In this document: positions 1-6,409 of the stretch, piece by piece | Layout of the letters: the number at the start of each line of letters is the position of its first letter | How positions within the stretch are numbered: the stretch's first letter is position 1 | The notes under the pieces: model-generated | Told to the model about the DNA's origin: nothing | The model's input: only the letters and a program-made list of their open reading frames with translations | Databases searched by the model: none | Assembly (NCBI GenBank): GCA_035298385.1 | Contig: DATGYC010000103.1 | Coordinates: forward strand, 1 to 13,910 | DNA: 13,910 bases | Source of the DNA: DATGYC01 sp035298385 | GTDB taxonomy: Bacteria > Bacillota > Sulfobacillia > Symbiobacteriales > Symbiobacteriaceae | Direction: 5' to 3' | Program-made: the position numbers and the translations under genes

Positions 1-161
1 TCCAGCCCGGCCACCATCCGCAGGACCGTGGACTTGCCGCAGCCGGACGGACCAACGATCGCCACGAACTCACCCTTCTGGACCTGAAGGCTGACGTCAG
101 AGACCGCCGTGAGCCCGCCGAAGCGCTTCGTCACGTTCTGGAGGTCAATGGCGTACGTCAT
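1..161 (-). CDS. NitT/TauT-type ABC transporter ATP-binding protein (partial, N-terminal part)
   Basis: Only the first 53 codons lie in the window; the gene continues past the left edge. The protein begins MTYAIDLQNVTKRFGG and has a Walker A motif GPSGCGKST at residues 37-45, typical of the ATPases of nitrate/sulfonate/taurine-type importers (SsuB/TauB). It should bind ATP on the inner face of the membrane and drive the permease encoded just upstream. The ATG start at 161-159 overlaps the permease stop codon by one base (TAATG), which suggests translational coupling. A purine-rich GGAGGGGAG ribosome binding site lies a few bases upstream. The signature, Walker B and switch motifs are outside the window, so the assignment rests on the N-terminus and its neighbours. 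Confidence 0.9.
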   Translation of the reverse strand, partial: MTYAIDLQNVTKRFGGLTAVSDVSLQVQKGEFVAIVGPSGCGKSTVLRMVAGL

Positions 162-934
162 TATCTCCCCTCCCCCGTTACAAAGCGATAGCGCAGGAGG
201 CGGCGCTTCAACTGCTCCAGGACGAAGTGGTCCAGGATCGCCGAGATGGCGCCGATCACCAGAATCAGGGCAAGTACACCCTTCATGTCAGCGATCTCCC
301 CGGCGTAGCGCATCGACCAGCCAAGGCCGGCACGGGCGCCCCCGACCATCTCCGCCGCAATCAGCGAACGCCAGGCGTTGCCGAACGAGACCTGGGCGCC
401 CGTAATGAACGCCGGGAAGGACTCCGGCAGGTAGACCTTGCGCAGCAACTGGAAGCGGTTGGCGCCCAGCACCCGCGCCAGCTCCAGGTGGGTCTTGTTG
501 ACGCCCTCCGTCGCATTGAGCACCGAGAGCGCCATCGGGAAGAAGCTGGCGATCGTGATCACCGTGATGATCGGCGTATCACCAAAGCCAAAGAAGATGA
601 CCAGGAAGGGCACCCACGTGACCGGCGGGATCGACTGCAAGGTCGAGATCAGGGCTCGCAGGTAGCGGGCGAACGGCTTGGAGATGCCGCCGATCAGGCC
701 CAGCGCCGTGCCAACCAGACAGGCGATCGGGTAGCCAACCGCCAGCCGGTAGAGGCTCGACTTCAGGCCATCCAGGAACTCAGGCTCCGTGACCAAGGTA
801 CCAATCCGTACCAGGGTCTTGGGGACGCCCGGCAACAGGAACTCCGGCAAGAAGAGGGAGCCCACCTGCCAGACCAAAAGGATGCTGCCAATCGCTAGAA
901 CGTAGGCCAGCTTCTGCCCAATCCCCTTACGCAC
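161..934 (-). CDS. NitT/TauT-type ABC transporter permease (SsuC-like)
   Basis: This 257-residue membrane protein has the usual length and layout of SsuC/TauC permeases. It has an N-terminal hydrophobic helix (about residues 8-28), further hydrophobic segments around 65-83, 105-140, 180-200 and 218-235, and a basic C-terminus. The cytoplasmic loop that contacts the ATPase (EAA-type) is visible at about residues 151-173 (ELARVLGANRFQLLRKVYLP). It forms the membrane channel of the importer with the flanking lipoprotein and ATPase. The start is a GTG at 934, preceded by a GGAG that overlaps the stop of the binding-protein gene 13 bases upstream. The family is clear. The ligand (sulfonate, nitrate, taurine, thiamine precursor or an aromatic acid) cannot be inferred. 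Confidence 0.92.
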   Translation of the reverse strand: MRKGIGQKLAYVLAIGSILLVWQVGSLFLPEFLLPGVPKTLVRIGTLVTEPEFLDGLKSSLYRLAVGYPIACLVGTALGLIGGISKPFARYLRALISTLQSIPPVTWVPFLVIFFGFGDTPIITVITIASFFPMALSVLNATEGVNKTHLELARVLGANRFQLLRKVYLPESFPAFITGAQVSFGNAWRSLIAAEMVGGARAGLGWSMRYAGEIADMKGVLALILVIGAISAILDHFVLEQLKRRLLRYRFVTGEGR

Positions 935-947
935 CGGTGCTCAGCTC

Positions 948-1997
948 CTACATCTTCATCCCGGCCATCGGGTGGTTCCTCTGCCAGGTCAGGTCGAGGA
1001 AGGACTCGGCCTGGATCTCCTTGTCGATGATCTTCTGGTCAAGCATCAGCTTGATCACGTCCTGCATGCGCTTGATCTCGTCCGGGGTGATCTCCGAGTG
1101 GAACATCTGGGACTCGATCGCCTTCTGGACCACGTCGACCGAGAGGACGGCGGTGCCGTCGGGACGCTTCAGGCTCTCTTCCTTGATGAAGCGGCTCGTC
1201 AGGAGCTTAGCCGAGCCCTTCGGATCCTTCTGCAGCATCTGGATCGCCTCGTTCTGCGCCGTCAGGATGGCGTCGACCGTGGCCCGGTCCTCGTTCAGGA
1301 GCTTGCCGGAGGTGATGACGACCATGCACGGGAACGGCCAGACCTTGCCGATCTCATAGATCGAGGTGATCGCCGAAGTGGCGCTGGCGATCTGCTCGTA
1401 GGGCTCAAAGACGAAGGCGGCGTCGACCTGACCAGCGGCCAGCGCCTGAATGGCGTTCGCCGGGGAGGTGTAGACCATCGTCACGTCCTTGGCGGTCAGG
1501 CCGTTCTGCGGCAGGACGACGCCGTTCCAGACAATGTCCGCCGTAGAGCCCTTCTGCTGAGAGGCGATCTTCTTGCCCTTCAGGTCAGAGACCTTGGTGA
1601 TGCCGCTGTCCTTGCGGACGAGGAGCGAATGGTAACCCATCTGGGCGCCCCCGACCACCTTGATATCGGCGCCCTTCGTCGCCCACGTAACGGCGTTGGT
1701 GAAGCCCAGGACACCGCCCTGGAGCTCGCCGCTGACGATCCCCTTGATCAGGTCCGTGCCGCTGTCAAACATCTGCAGCTCCACGTCAAGCCCGTTCTTC
1801 GCATACAGACCAGCATCCTTAGCAAGCATGGCCTGAGCGTCATCCATGACGTTGAGATAACCGATCTTGATCTTCTTCTGCTGAACGGTCTGGCCCTGGG
1901 AGGTCGGAGCCGTAGAGGTCTTGGCGCCACCACAACCCGTGATCACCAACGCCGCCGTCAAAAGTACCGCTGCCATCCGCCCGATCTGCTTGCCCAT
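948..1997 (-). CDS. NitT/TauT-type ABC transporter substrate-binding lipoprotein (NMT1/SsuA-like)
   Basis: The protein has 349 residues. A lipoprotein signal peptide has a basic start (MGKQIGR), a hydrophobic core and the lipobox ITGC, with the modified cysteine at residue 22. A short Ser/Thr/Gln-rich linker follows. The mature part starts with KIGYLNVMDDAQAMLAKDAG and contains GLYAKNGLDVELQMF and SDLKGKKIASQQKGS, typical of the NMT1/SsuA/ThiY periplasmic-binding fold. It should capture the ligand outside the membrane and deliver it to the permease. It is the first gene of a three-gene unit with its own promoter. The ATG at 1997 has GGAGG about 10 bases upstream. The ligand is unknown. Confidence 0.92.
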   Translation of the reverse strand: MGKQIGRMAAVLLTAALVITGCGGAKTSTAPTSQGQTVQQKKIKIGYLNVMDDAQAMLAKDAGLYAKNGLDVELQMFDSGTDLIKGIVSGELQGGVLGFTNAVTWATKGADIKVVGGAQMGYHSLLVRKDSGITKVSDLKGKKIASQQKGSTADIVWNGVVLPQNGLTAKDVTMVYTSPANAIQALAAGQVDAAFVFEPYEQIASATSAITSIYEIGKVWPFPCMVVITSGKLLNEDRATVDAILTAQNEAIQMLQKDPKGSAKLLTSRFIKEESLKRPDGTAVLSVDVVQKAIESQMFHSEITPDEIKRMQDVIKLMLDQKIIDKEIQAESFLDLTWQRNHPMAGMKM

Positions 1998-2024
1998 CCC
2001 TGCTCGACCTCCACTATCTCCTAT

Positions 2025-2040
2025 ATTTCCGATCGGATAT
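2025..2040. promoter_or_regulatory. Candidate operator: TCCGATCGGA palindrome
   Basis: A perfect 10-bp palindrome TCCGATCGGA (2028-2037) sits in the 5' leader of the NitT/TauT-type operon, between the -10 box and the ribosome binding site. Two further outer pairs (2026/2039 and 2025/2040) also match. Its position downstream of the promoter suits a repressor site, but no regulator has been linked to it, and a short palindrome can arise by chance. Confidence 0.35.
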
Positions 2041-2062
2041 TACTGTATTAGTTCTATTGGAG

Positions 2063-2091
2063 ATTCTAACGGCCCGCTCGTTTCCTGTCAA
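2063..2091 (-). promoter_or_regulatory. Sigma-70/sigma-A type promoter of the NitT/TauT-type ABC operon
   Basis: On the minus strand a perfect -35 box TTGACA (2091-2086) is followed after exactly 17 bases by TAGAAT (2068-2063), a 5-of-6 match to the -10 consensus. It points at the substrate-binding lipoprotein gene, whose ATG is 65 bases downstream of the -10 box. The -35 box abuts the T-rich tail of the terminator of the preceding operon. Confidence 0.85.
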
Positions 2092-2127
2092 CAATGAAAT
2101 GGGAGGGGGCGATGTCGCCCCCTCCCA
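2092..2127 (-). terminator. Rho-independent terminator after the acyl-CoA synthetase gene
   Basis: A 13-bp perfect inverted repeat (2100-2112 with 2115-2127, TGGGAGGGGGCGA and its complement) begins 12 bases after the stop codon of the acyl-CoA synthetase. On the minus strand it is followed by TTTCATTG, a modest T-rich tail. The very stable GC stem at the end of the enzyme operon, just before a new promoter, supports termination of minus-strand transcription. Confidence 0.85.
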
Positions 2128-2139
2128 CTCTGCTGCCGA

Positions 2140-3648
2140 TCAACTCGTCTTCAGTTCCCGCTTCAGGATCTTCCCTGCCGCACTGCGCGGCAGAGCCGCC
2201 CTGAACTCGATGAACTTCGGCACCTTGTAGCGGGCCAAGCGCTCGCGCAGGAAGCGCAAGAGCTCCTCACTCGTGAGCAAGACCCCCGGCTTCAGAACGA
2301 CGAAGGCCTTGCCCACCTCGCCCCACTGCGGATCGGGCACGCCTACCACAGCAGCCTCCGCCACCGCGGGATGCTCGTAGATCGCCGACTCCACCTCGAC
2401 CGGGTAGATGTTCTCGCCGCCCGAGATGAACATCTCCTTCTTTCGATCCACGATGAAGAAGAAGCCCGCCTCATCCCGGTAGACGAGGTCGCCGGTGCGG
2501 AACCAGCCATCCGGATTCGCCTCCGCCGTTGCATCCGGGCGCCGCCAGTAGCCCACGGTCACGTGCGGCCCCCGTAGCTGGAGCTCGCCCACCTCGCCGG
2601 GGCCGCAGGGACGATCGCCCTCCATCACCCGAACCGCGCCATGCATGATCGGGAAGCCGACCGATCCCGGCATCGACCGGACCGCCTCTGCCGGGATCGC
2701 AAAGCAGTTCGGCCCGACCTCGGTCAGGCCGTAGCCCTGGCGAAGGTCGATCCCCCGCGCCCAGAAGGAGTCCAGCACTGGGCGGGGGCAGGGCGCCCCA
2801 CCCGAGATCGCCCACTGCACAGACGAGAGGTTCGCCCGGCCGAACCAGGGATGGGCCTGCAGCATCTGGTACATCGTCGGGACCATAAAGAGGACCGTCA
2901 CCCGCTCCCGCTCGATCACACCGAGCAACGAACCGGGATCAAAGGCGCCCATCAGGATCGTCGTCCCGCCCAGCAACGCCAGCGGGGTCGTAAAGACGTT
3001 CAGCCCACCCGTATGGAAGAGCGGGGTGAGGAGCGGGACCCGCTCATCCGGGGAGAGTCCCCACCCCGCGATGGTATTCCAAGCGTTCCAGGTCGCCTGG
3101 CCGTGACTGATGATGGCGCCCTTCGAACGCCCCGTCGTGCCACCGGTGTAGAGGATCATCCACGGATCATCCAGGCTAAGTTCAACCGGGGGCGGCGGAA
3201 CTGCCGGTAGGTCTGAGGGATCCAAGGCACCGATCGGGAGAATCCGCGGCAGTGCCCCGGTAGCCGGTGCACCGGCCACCCCCGCCCCCGCCGCCTGCCA
3301 CAGCTCGGCCTTATCCGTGAAGAGGAGCTTCGGCTCCGTATCCGCCACCAGCGGCCAGAGCTCCGCCTCCGTCAGCCGCCAGTTGTACGGGACGAAGATC
3401 GCCCCGATCTTCCCGCACGCAAAGAGCAGGTCGAGCATCTGGACGCAGTTCTGCGCCACCACACCGACCCGGTCCCCACGCTCGATCCCCGCAGCCAGGA
3501 GCCAGTGCGCCGTCTGGTTCGCCCGCGCGTTCCAGGCGCCATAGGTCAAGCGAAGCGGTCCACCCGCCTCCGGCTCGACCACCAGGGCCTCCTTGTTCGG
3601 CGTGTACGAAGCCCGGCGGCCCAGCCAATCGCCAACCGCTGCGATCAA
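2140..3648 (-). CDS. AMP-forming acyl-CoA synthetase (carboxylate-CoA ligase)
   Basis: This 502-residue protein belongs to the class I adenylate-forming superfamily, which activates a carboxylic acid through an acyl-AMP intermediate and joins it to coenzyme A. The ATP-binding P-loop YTGGTTGRSKGA is at residues 167-178, YGLTE at 306-310, the ribose-binding aspartate of TGD at 387 and the hinge DRKKEMFISGGENIYP at about 401-416. The C-terminal PRSAAGKILKREL places the catalytic lysine at 493. All core motifs are intact and the length is normal for fatty-acid or aromatic-acid CoA ligases. The start is a TTG at 3648 with GGAGG about 8 bases upstream, overlapping the stop of the dehydrogenase gene. 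It is the last gene of the operon. Its place beside a Liv-type importer suggests it activates the imported acid; the acid is unknown. Confidence 0.93.
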   Translation of the reverse strand: MIAAVGDWLGRRASYTPNKEALVVEPEAGGPLRLTYGAWNARANQTAHWLLAAGIERGDRVGVVAQNCVQMLDLLFACGKIGAIFVPYNWRLTEAELWPLVADTEPKLLFTDKAELWQAAGAGVAGAPATGALPRILPIGALDPSDLPAVPPPPVELSLDDPWMILYTGGTTGRSKGAIISHGQATWNAWNTIAGWGLSPDERVPLLTPLFHTGGLNVFTTPLALLGGTTILMGAFDPGSLLGVIERERVTVLFMVPTMYQMLQAHPWFGRANLSSVQWAISGGAPCPRPVLDSFWARGIDLRQGYGLTEVGPNCFAIPAEAVRSMPGSVGFPIMHGAVRVMEGDRPCGPGEVGELQLRGPHVTVGYWRRPDATAEANPDGWFRTGDLVYRDEAGFFFIVDRKKEMFISGGENIYPVEVESAIYEHPAVAEAAVVGVPDPQWGEVGKAFVVLKPGVLLTSEELLRFLRERLARYKVPKFIEFRAALPRSAAGKILKRELKTS

Positions 3649-3660
3649 GTCAACCGCCTC

Positions 3661-4383
3661 CTACATCCAGGTGCCGCCGTTGCAGTCGATCACGGCGCCC
3701 GTCATGTAGTGGGCGCGCGGGGAGGCGAGTACACCGGCCCAGTAGGCGATATCGGCCGGCTCGGCCCAGCGCCCGACCGGGATCTTCGCCGTGATTGCGG
3801 CCCGCTGCTCCTCCGGGTAGTTCAGCATCATCTCGGTGCCGATGTAGCCGGGGGCGAGGGCGTTGACCGTGACGCCGTACTTGGCGTACTCCACCGCCAC
3901 CTCCTTCGTCAGGCCGATCAGGCCCGCCTTGGAGGCCGCATAGTAGGGCGTGCCAAAGACGCCGGTGCGCCCCACGTAGGAGGCGACGTTGATGATCCGG
4001 CCCCAGCCCCGCTCCCGCATCTGGCCGACAAAGGCCCGGGTGCAGAGGAAGGGTCCGCTCAGGTTCACATCGATCACCGCATCCCAGTCCGCCTTGGACG
4101 ACTTCTTCATCGTGCCGTCACGGTTGATGCCGGCGTTGTTGACGAGGATATCGACCGGGCCGACCTCGGCCACCATCTGGGCGACAGCCTCCTCCCGGTT
4201 GACGAAGGCCGGGTAGAAACGGCCACCGCCAGCGAGGCGGATCGTCTCGGTTGCGTCAGCCTCCATCTGCGGAATGTCGTTGACGATGACGTGGGCGCCC
4301 TTCGCCGCCAACTCGAGAGCGATCGCCCGCCCGAGGCCTCGCGCAGCGCCAGTGACCAGAGCGACCTTACCTGCTAACTCCAT
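3661..4383 (-). CDS. Short-chain dehydrogenase/reductase (FabG-like)
   Basis: This 240-residue classical SDR has the nucleotide-binding motif TGAARGLG at residues 11-18, NNAG at 82-85 and the full catalytic tetrad Asn107, Ser135, Tyr148 and Lys152 (YAASK). An acidic residue after the second strand (ND, residues 35-36) suggests NAD(H) preference, by family rule rather than proof. It resembles 3-oxoacyl-ACP/CoA reductases and 3-hydroxyacyl dehydrogenases, so it probably interconverts a keto and a hydroxy acyl group in this pathway. I chose the ATG at 4383, which gives MELAGKVALVTG, the normal SDR N-terminus. It overlaps the upstream hydrolase stop by one base (TGATG), and GGAGG lies about 10 bases upstream. 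A start 47 codons further up adds only out-of-family residues from the neighbour's other frame. Confidence 0.93.
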   Translation of the reverse strand: MELAGKVALVTGAARGLGRAIALELAAKGAHVIVNDIPQMEADATETIRLAGGGRFYPAFVNREEAVAQMVAEVGPVDILVNNAGINRDGTMKKSSKADWDAVIDVNLSGPFLCTRAFVGQMRERGWGRIINVASYVGRTGVFGTPYYAASKAGLIGLTKEVAVEYAKYGVTVNALAPGYIGTEMMLNYPEEQRAAITAKIPVGRWAEPADIAYWAGVLASPRAHYMTGAVIDCNGGTWM

Positions 4384-5165
4384 CAGGGGTACACCTCCGC
4401 CAAGAATCGGATCGCCGCTTCGGTGAAGCGGTCTGGGTTCTCTAGGAACATGCAGTGGCCAAGCCGGTCCAGGCTCTCCATTCGAGCCTGGGGGATGTGC
4501 TGGGCCATCGCTTCGCTGTACCAAGGGGGCGTTAGGAGGTCCTCCGATCCGGTCAGGAGGAGGACCGGGCAGGTGATTCGATCGAGCCGGTCCAAGGCGT
4601 CGTGCACCATCGCCCCCTCGATCAGGTGGCGGGCGGCGAAGACCGGCAGGGCCGAGCCCTTCTCCCGCCAGGGCAGGAGGGAGTCGTAGTGTGCGTTCAG
4701 GAAGCTGGTGCCCCAGATCCAGGGCGAGGAGACGTCGAAGCGGAGGGGGCCTCCCCCTGCCTCCATCGCATTGAGCCAGGAGCGGAGCTTCACCTGGATC
4801 GCCGTGTCGGCCGTGCCATAGGCGTTGGCGATGACGGCGGCAGCGAGACGGTCGGGCCAGCGGCAGGCGAACTCGAGGGCGACGCAGCCGCCACTCGAGA
4901 CGCCAAGCAGCGCCGCCGTGGTTATCCCCTGCTCGTCCATGAGTCGGGCAAGGTCTGCGGCGTGGTCGGCTGGGGTGTAGGGGCCGTCGTCAGGCTTGTC
5001 CGAGGCGCCCTGGCCGCGGCAGTCCCAGGTGAGGACCCGGTAACGCTCCGTGATGGCTGGCAGGTGGGCCTTCCAACTCGACTGATCGGTCAAGAGACCG
5101 TTGATCAAGACAAGAACCGGGAGTCCCTCGGTGCCATGCCAGGTATAGGCGATGTGAGGGGTCAC
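4383..5165 (-). CDS. Alpha/beta-fold hydrolase (second of two in the cluster)
   Basis: The 260-residue protein has a complete alpha/beta-hydrolase triad: nucleophile Ser90 in GVSSG (residues 88-92), acid Asp209 in GSEDLLTP and His237 in LGHCMF. The oxyanion region INGLLTDQSSW is at about 21-31, and WDCRGQGASDKP follows at about 47-58. Related proteins are esterases, lactonases such as 3-oxoadipate enol-lactonase, and C-C hydrolases; the exact reaction cannot be told. I chose GTG at 5165: it overlaps the KAS III-like gene's stop (GTGA, 4 bases), has GGAGG nine bases upstream, and gives MTPHIAYTWHG, which matches the family start. A longer frame to 5240 would begin inside the upstream gene. A 16-bp hairpin ends inside its ribosome binding site and may control or couple its translation. 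Confidence 0.88.
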   Translation of the reverse strand: MTPHIAYTWHGTEGLPVLVLINGLLTDQSSWKAHLPAITERYRVLTWDCRGQGASDKPDDGPYTPADHAADLARLMDEQGITTAALLGVSSGGCVALEFACRWPDRLAAAVIANAYGTADTAIQVKLRSWLNAMEAGGGPLRFDVSSPWIWGTSFLNAHYDSLLPWREKGSALPVFAARHLIEGAMVHDALDRLDRITCPVLLLTGSEDLLTPPWYSEAMAQHIPQARMESLDRLGHCMFLENPDRFTEAAIRFLAEVYP

Positions 5166-6241
5166 CGCACCTCTCCTCCATGCACGAGTTCCTGCGGAGC
5201 TAAACTCGCAACGTCCTCGGAACTCGTGCATGGACCCCACACGATCGCCGTGGCGCCCCAGGCGTAGCCAACGCCCGCCGAGATGCCGACCACGAGGTCG
5301 CCCTCCTTGATTCGGCCAGACTGCAAGGCCAACTCGATGGACAGGATCTGGTCGATCTGCCCGATGTGCCCATACTCGCTTAGATAGATCGAGTGCGCTT
5401 CGGAGAGTCCCAGGCTCTGGAGCAACTCCAGATGCGCCGACTTCTTCATATGCAGGATCGCCGCATAGCCGATCTGTTCCGGCCGGAAGCCGCCCTTGGC
5501 ACAGACCTCCTGCACCACGCCCACGAAGTTAGCGGTCGAGACCGCCCCCAAGCGCTGGCGCATCAGGTCCGGGTCGAAGACGTCGAGTTGGTAGAGCTCC
5601 GGGCGCAGCCCCTCGGGTCCTGCGGCGGTACCGCCGCCCCGGACACCGACCGTCTCGGCTAACTGCCCATCAATCCGGATGGCGGAGCCGAGAACCCGGT
5701 TGCGCCCGAGGTTCTTGCGCAGGAGCATCGCTCCACCGCCGGCGCCCAGGTTGTACATGAAGCGGACCCGCTCGTTCTGGTAGTCGATCAGGTCACCGTT
5801 CCGATAGCCGCCGGCCAGGAGGACGGTGTTGATGGCGGGGTCGCTCAGCATCAGCGCCTCGGCGAGGCGCATGCCGAGGACCCACGTACCGCAGCGAAGG
5901 GCGGTGTCGAAGGCCCAGGCACGCCGGGCGCCCACCGCCTGCGCGGTCTTGATCCCCGCAGTCCAGAGGCCGTACTCCTTGTACTCCTCACCAATGCAGA
6001 TCACCAGGTCGATCTCAGCGGGGTCGATCCCTGCTCGCTCGATCGCCTGCTGAGCCGCCCGGATGCCCATCGCCACGGTGCCATCGTCGGGACCGGGAAC
6101 GCGTTTGGCCTTGATGCCCAGCTTCTCCGTCACCACCGCTGGCGGCAGGCCGGAGGCAGCAGCGATCTCTTCGCCGGTCTGGATGCGCTCGGGCAGGTAG
6201 GTCCCGAGCGATAGAATGCCGATATGTTGCACGAGATGCAC
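5162..6241 (-). CDS. KAS III-like thiolase-fold enzyme with altered active site
   Basis: This 359-residue protein resembles 3-oxoacyl-ACP synthase III (FabH) and HMG-CoA-synthase-like enzymes. It has the N-terminal IGILSLGTYLPE, the nucleophile Cys117 (FDTALRCGTW), a His264 at the FabH HQAN position and the C-terminal GRIKEGDLVVGISAGVGYAWG. By-eye alignment puts His292 (YGHIGQID) where FabH has its catalytic Asn (GNTS), so normal decarboxylative condensation is doubtful. Acyl transfer by a CerJ-type enzyme or another condensation is possible. The fold should end near residue 336; about 24 extra residues are encoded by an inverted repeat. The start is GTG at 6241, with AGGA five bases upstream; GTG at 6232 is an alternative. 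It is the first gene after the 168-bp intergenic region and is coupled to the hydrolase by a 4-base overlap. Confidence 0.85.
   Translation of the reverse strand: MHLVQHIGILSLGTYLPERIQTGEEIAAASGLPPAVVTEKLGIKAKRVPGPDDGTVAMGIRAAQQAIERAGIDPAEIDLVICIGEEYKEYGLWTAGIKTAQAVGARRAWAFDTALRCGTWVLGMRLAEALMLSDPAINTVLLAGGYRNGDLIDYQNERVRFMYNLGAGGGAMLLRKNLGRNRVLGSAIRIDGQLAETVGVRGGGTAAGPEGLRPELYQLDVFDPDLMRQRLGAVSTANFVGVVQEVCAKGGFRPEQIGYAAILHMKKSAHLELLQSLGLSEAHSIYLSEYGHIGQIDQILSIELALQSGRIKEGDLVVGISAGVGYAWGATAIVWGPCTSSEDVASLAPQELVHGGEVR
5177..5234 (-). repeat. 16-bp perfect inverted repeat at a gene junction (putative mRNA hairpin)
   Basis: The arms at 5177-5192 and 5219-5234 are exact reverse complements (TCCATGCACGAGTTCC) separated by 26 bases. 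On the minus-strand transcript they form a strong hairpin inside the last codons of the KAS III-like gene. The 3' arm ends within the GGAGG ribosome binding site (5179-5175) of the following hydrolase gene. The hairpin would hide part of that site until a ribosome finishing the upstream gene opens it. The repeat could also be a small inserted element. Confidence 0.8.
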
Positions 6242-6248
6242 CTTCTTC

Positions 6249-6274
6249 CTGGGACGCCCCGGCGGGCGCCCCAG
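6249..6274 (-). promoter_or_regulatory. GC-rich leader hairpin abutting the ribosome binding site of the KAS III-like gene
   Basis: The segments 6249-6259 and 6264-6274 form an 11-bp stem with a 4-base loop. The only non-identical pair becomes a G-U pair in the minus-strand transcript. The 3' arm ends in CAG, directly joined to the GAAGAAG ribosome binding site of the KAS III-like gene. No T-run follows, so it is not a terminator. A translational or mRNA-stability role is inferred. Confidence 0.5.
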
Positions 6275-6288
6275 AGGATCTAATCCTG

Positions 6289-6380
6289 GTCAAAAGGCCA
6301 GTCCCTACTTGGTCAATGCTGTTACTGCTCAGTCAACACTCAGTGACCACCCTGTCAACACTCAGTGACCACCCTGTCAA
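6289..6380 (-). promoter_or_regulatory. Phased array of five TTGAC motifs (putative multi-site operator)
   Basis: On the plus strand GTCAA starts at 6289, 6312, 6332, 6354 and 6376, with steps of 23, 20, 22 and 22 bases. The motifs therefore recur about every two helical turns, on one face of the DNA, between the first hydrolase and the KAS III-like gene. Two units also carry TGAC-N6-GTCA dyads. Apart from this array and the downstream hairpin, the 168-bp gap (6242-6409) shows no gene and no convincing promoter. Binding by a regulator is inferred. Confidence 0.55.
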
Positions 6381-6385
6381 CACTC
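6332..6385. repeat. 22-bp tandem direct repeat, about 2.5 copies
   Basis: Two identical 22-base units (6332-6353 and 6354-6375, starting GTCAACACTCAGTGACC) are followed by the first 10 bases of a third copy (6376-6385). The unit length equals two DNA turns. The repeat lies outside coding sequence, 25 bases from the 3' end of the first hydrolase gene. Confidence 0.9.
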
Positions 6386-6409
6386 CGCCACCGCTGGACC
6401 ACATCCGAC

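Noticed and set aside
972..2051. Long plus-strand open frame opposite the NMT1-like gene
   Set aside because: It is antisense to a clear lipoprotein gene, has no recognisable domain or ribosome binding site, and is rich in Arg/Asp/Leu as expected from reading GC-rich codons backwards. The same holds for the long plus-strand frames at 3505-4377, 8040-9080 and 10663-11955.
4384..4524. 47-codon N-terminal extension of the SDR
   Set aside because: It lies wholly inside the upstream hydrolase gene in another frame. The SDR fold begins at MELAGKVALVTG, and the ribosome binding site and TGATG overlap fit 4383.
6332..6385. Short CRISPR-like array
   Set aside because: The 22-bp units abut with no spacers, there are only about 2.5 copies, and no cas genes are near.
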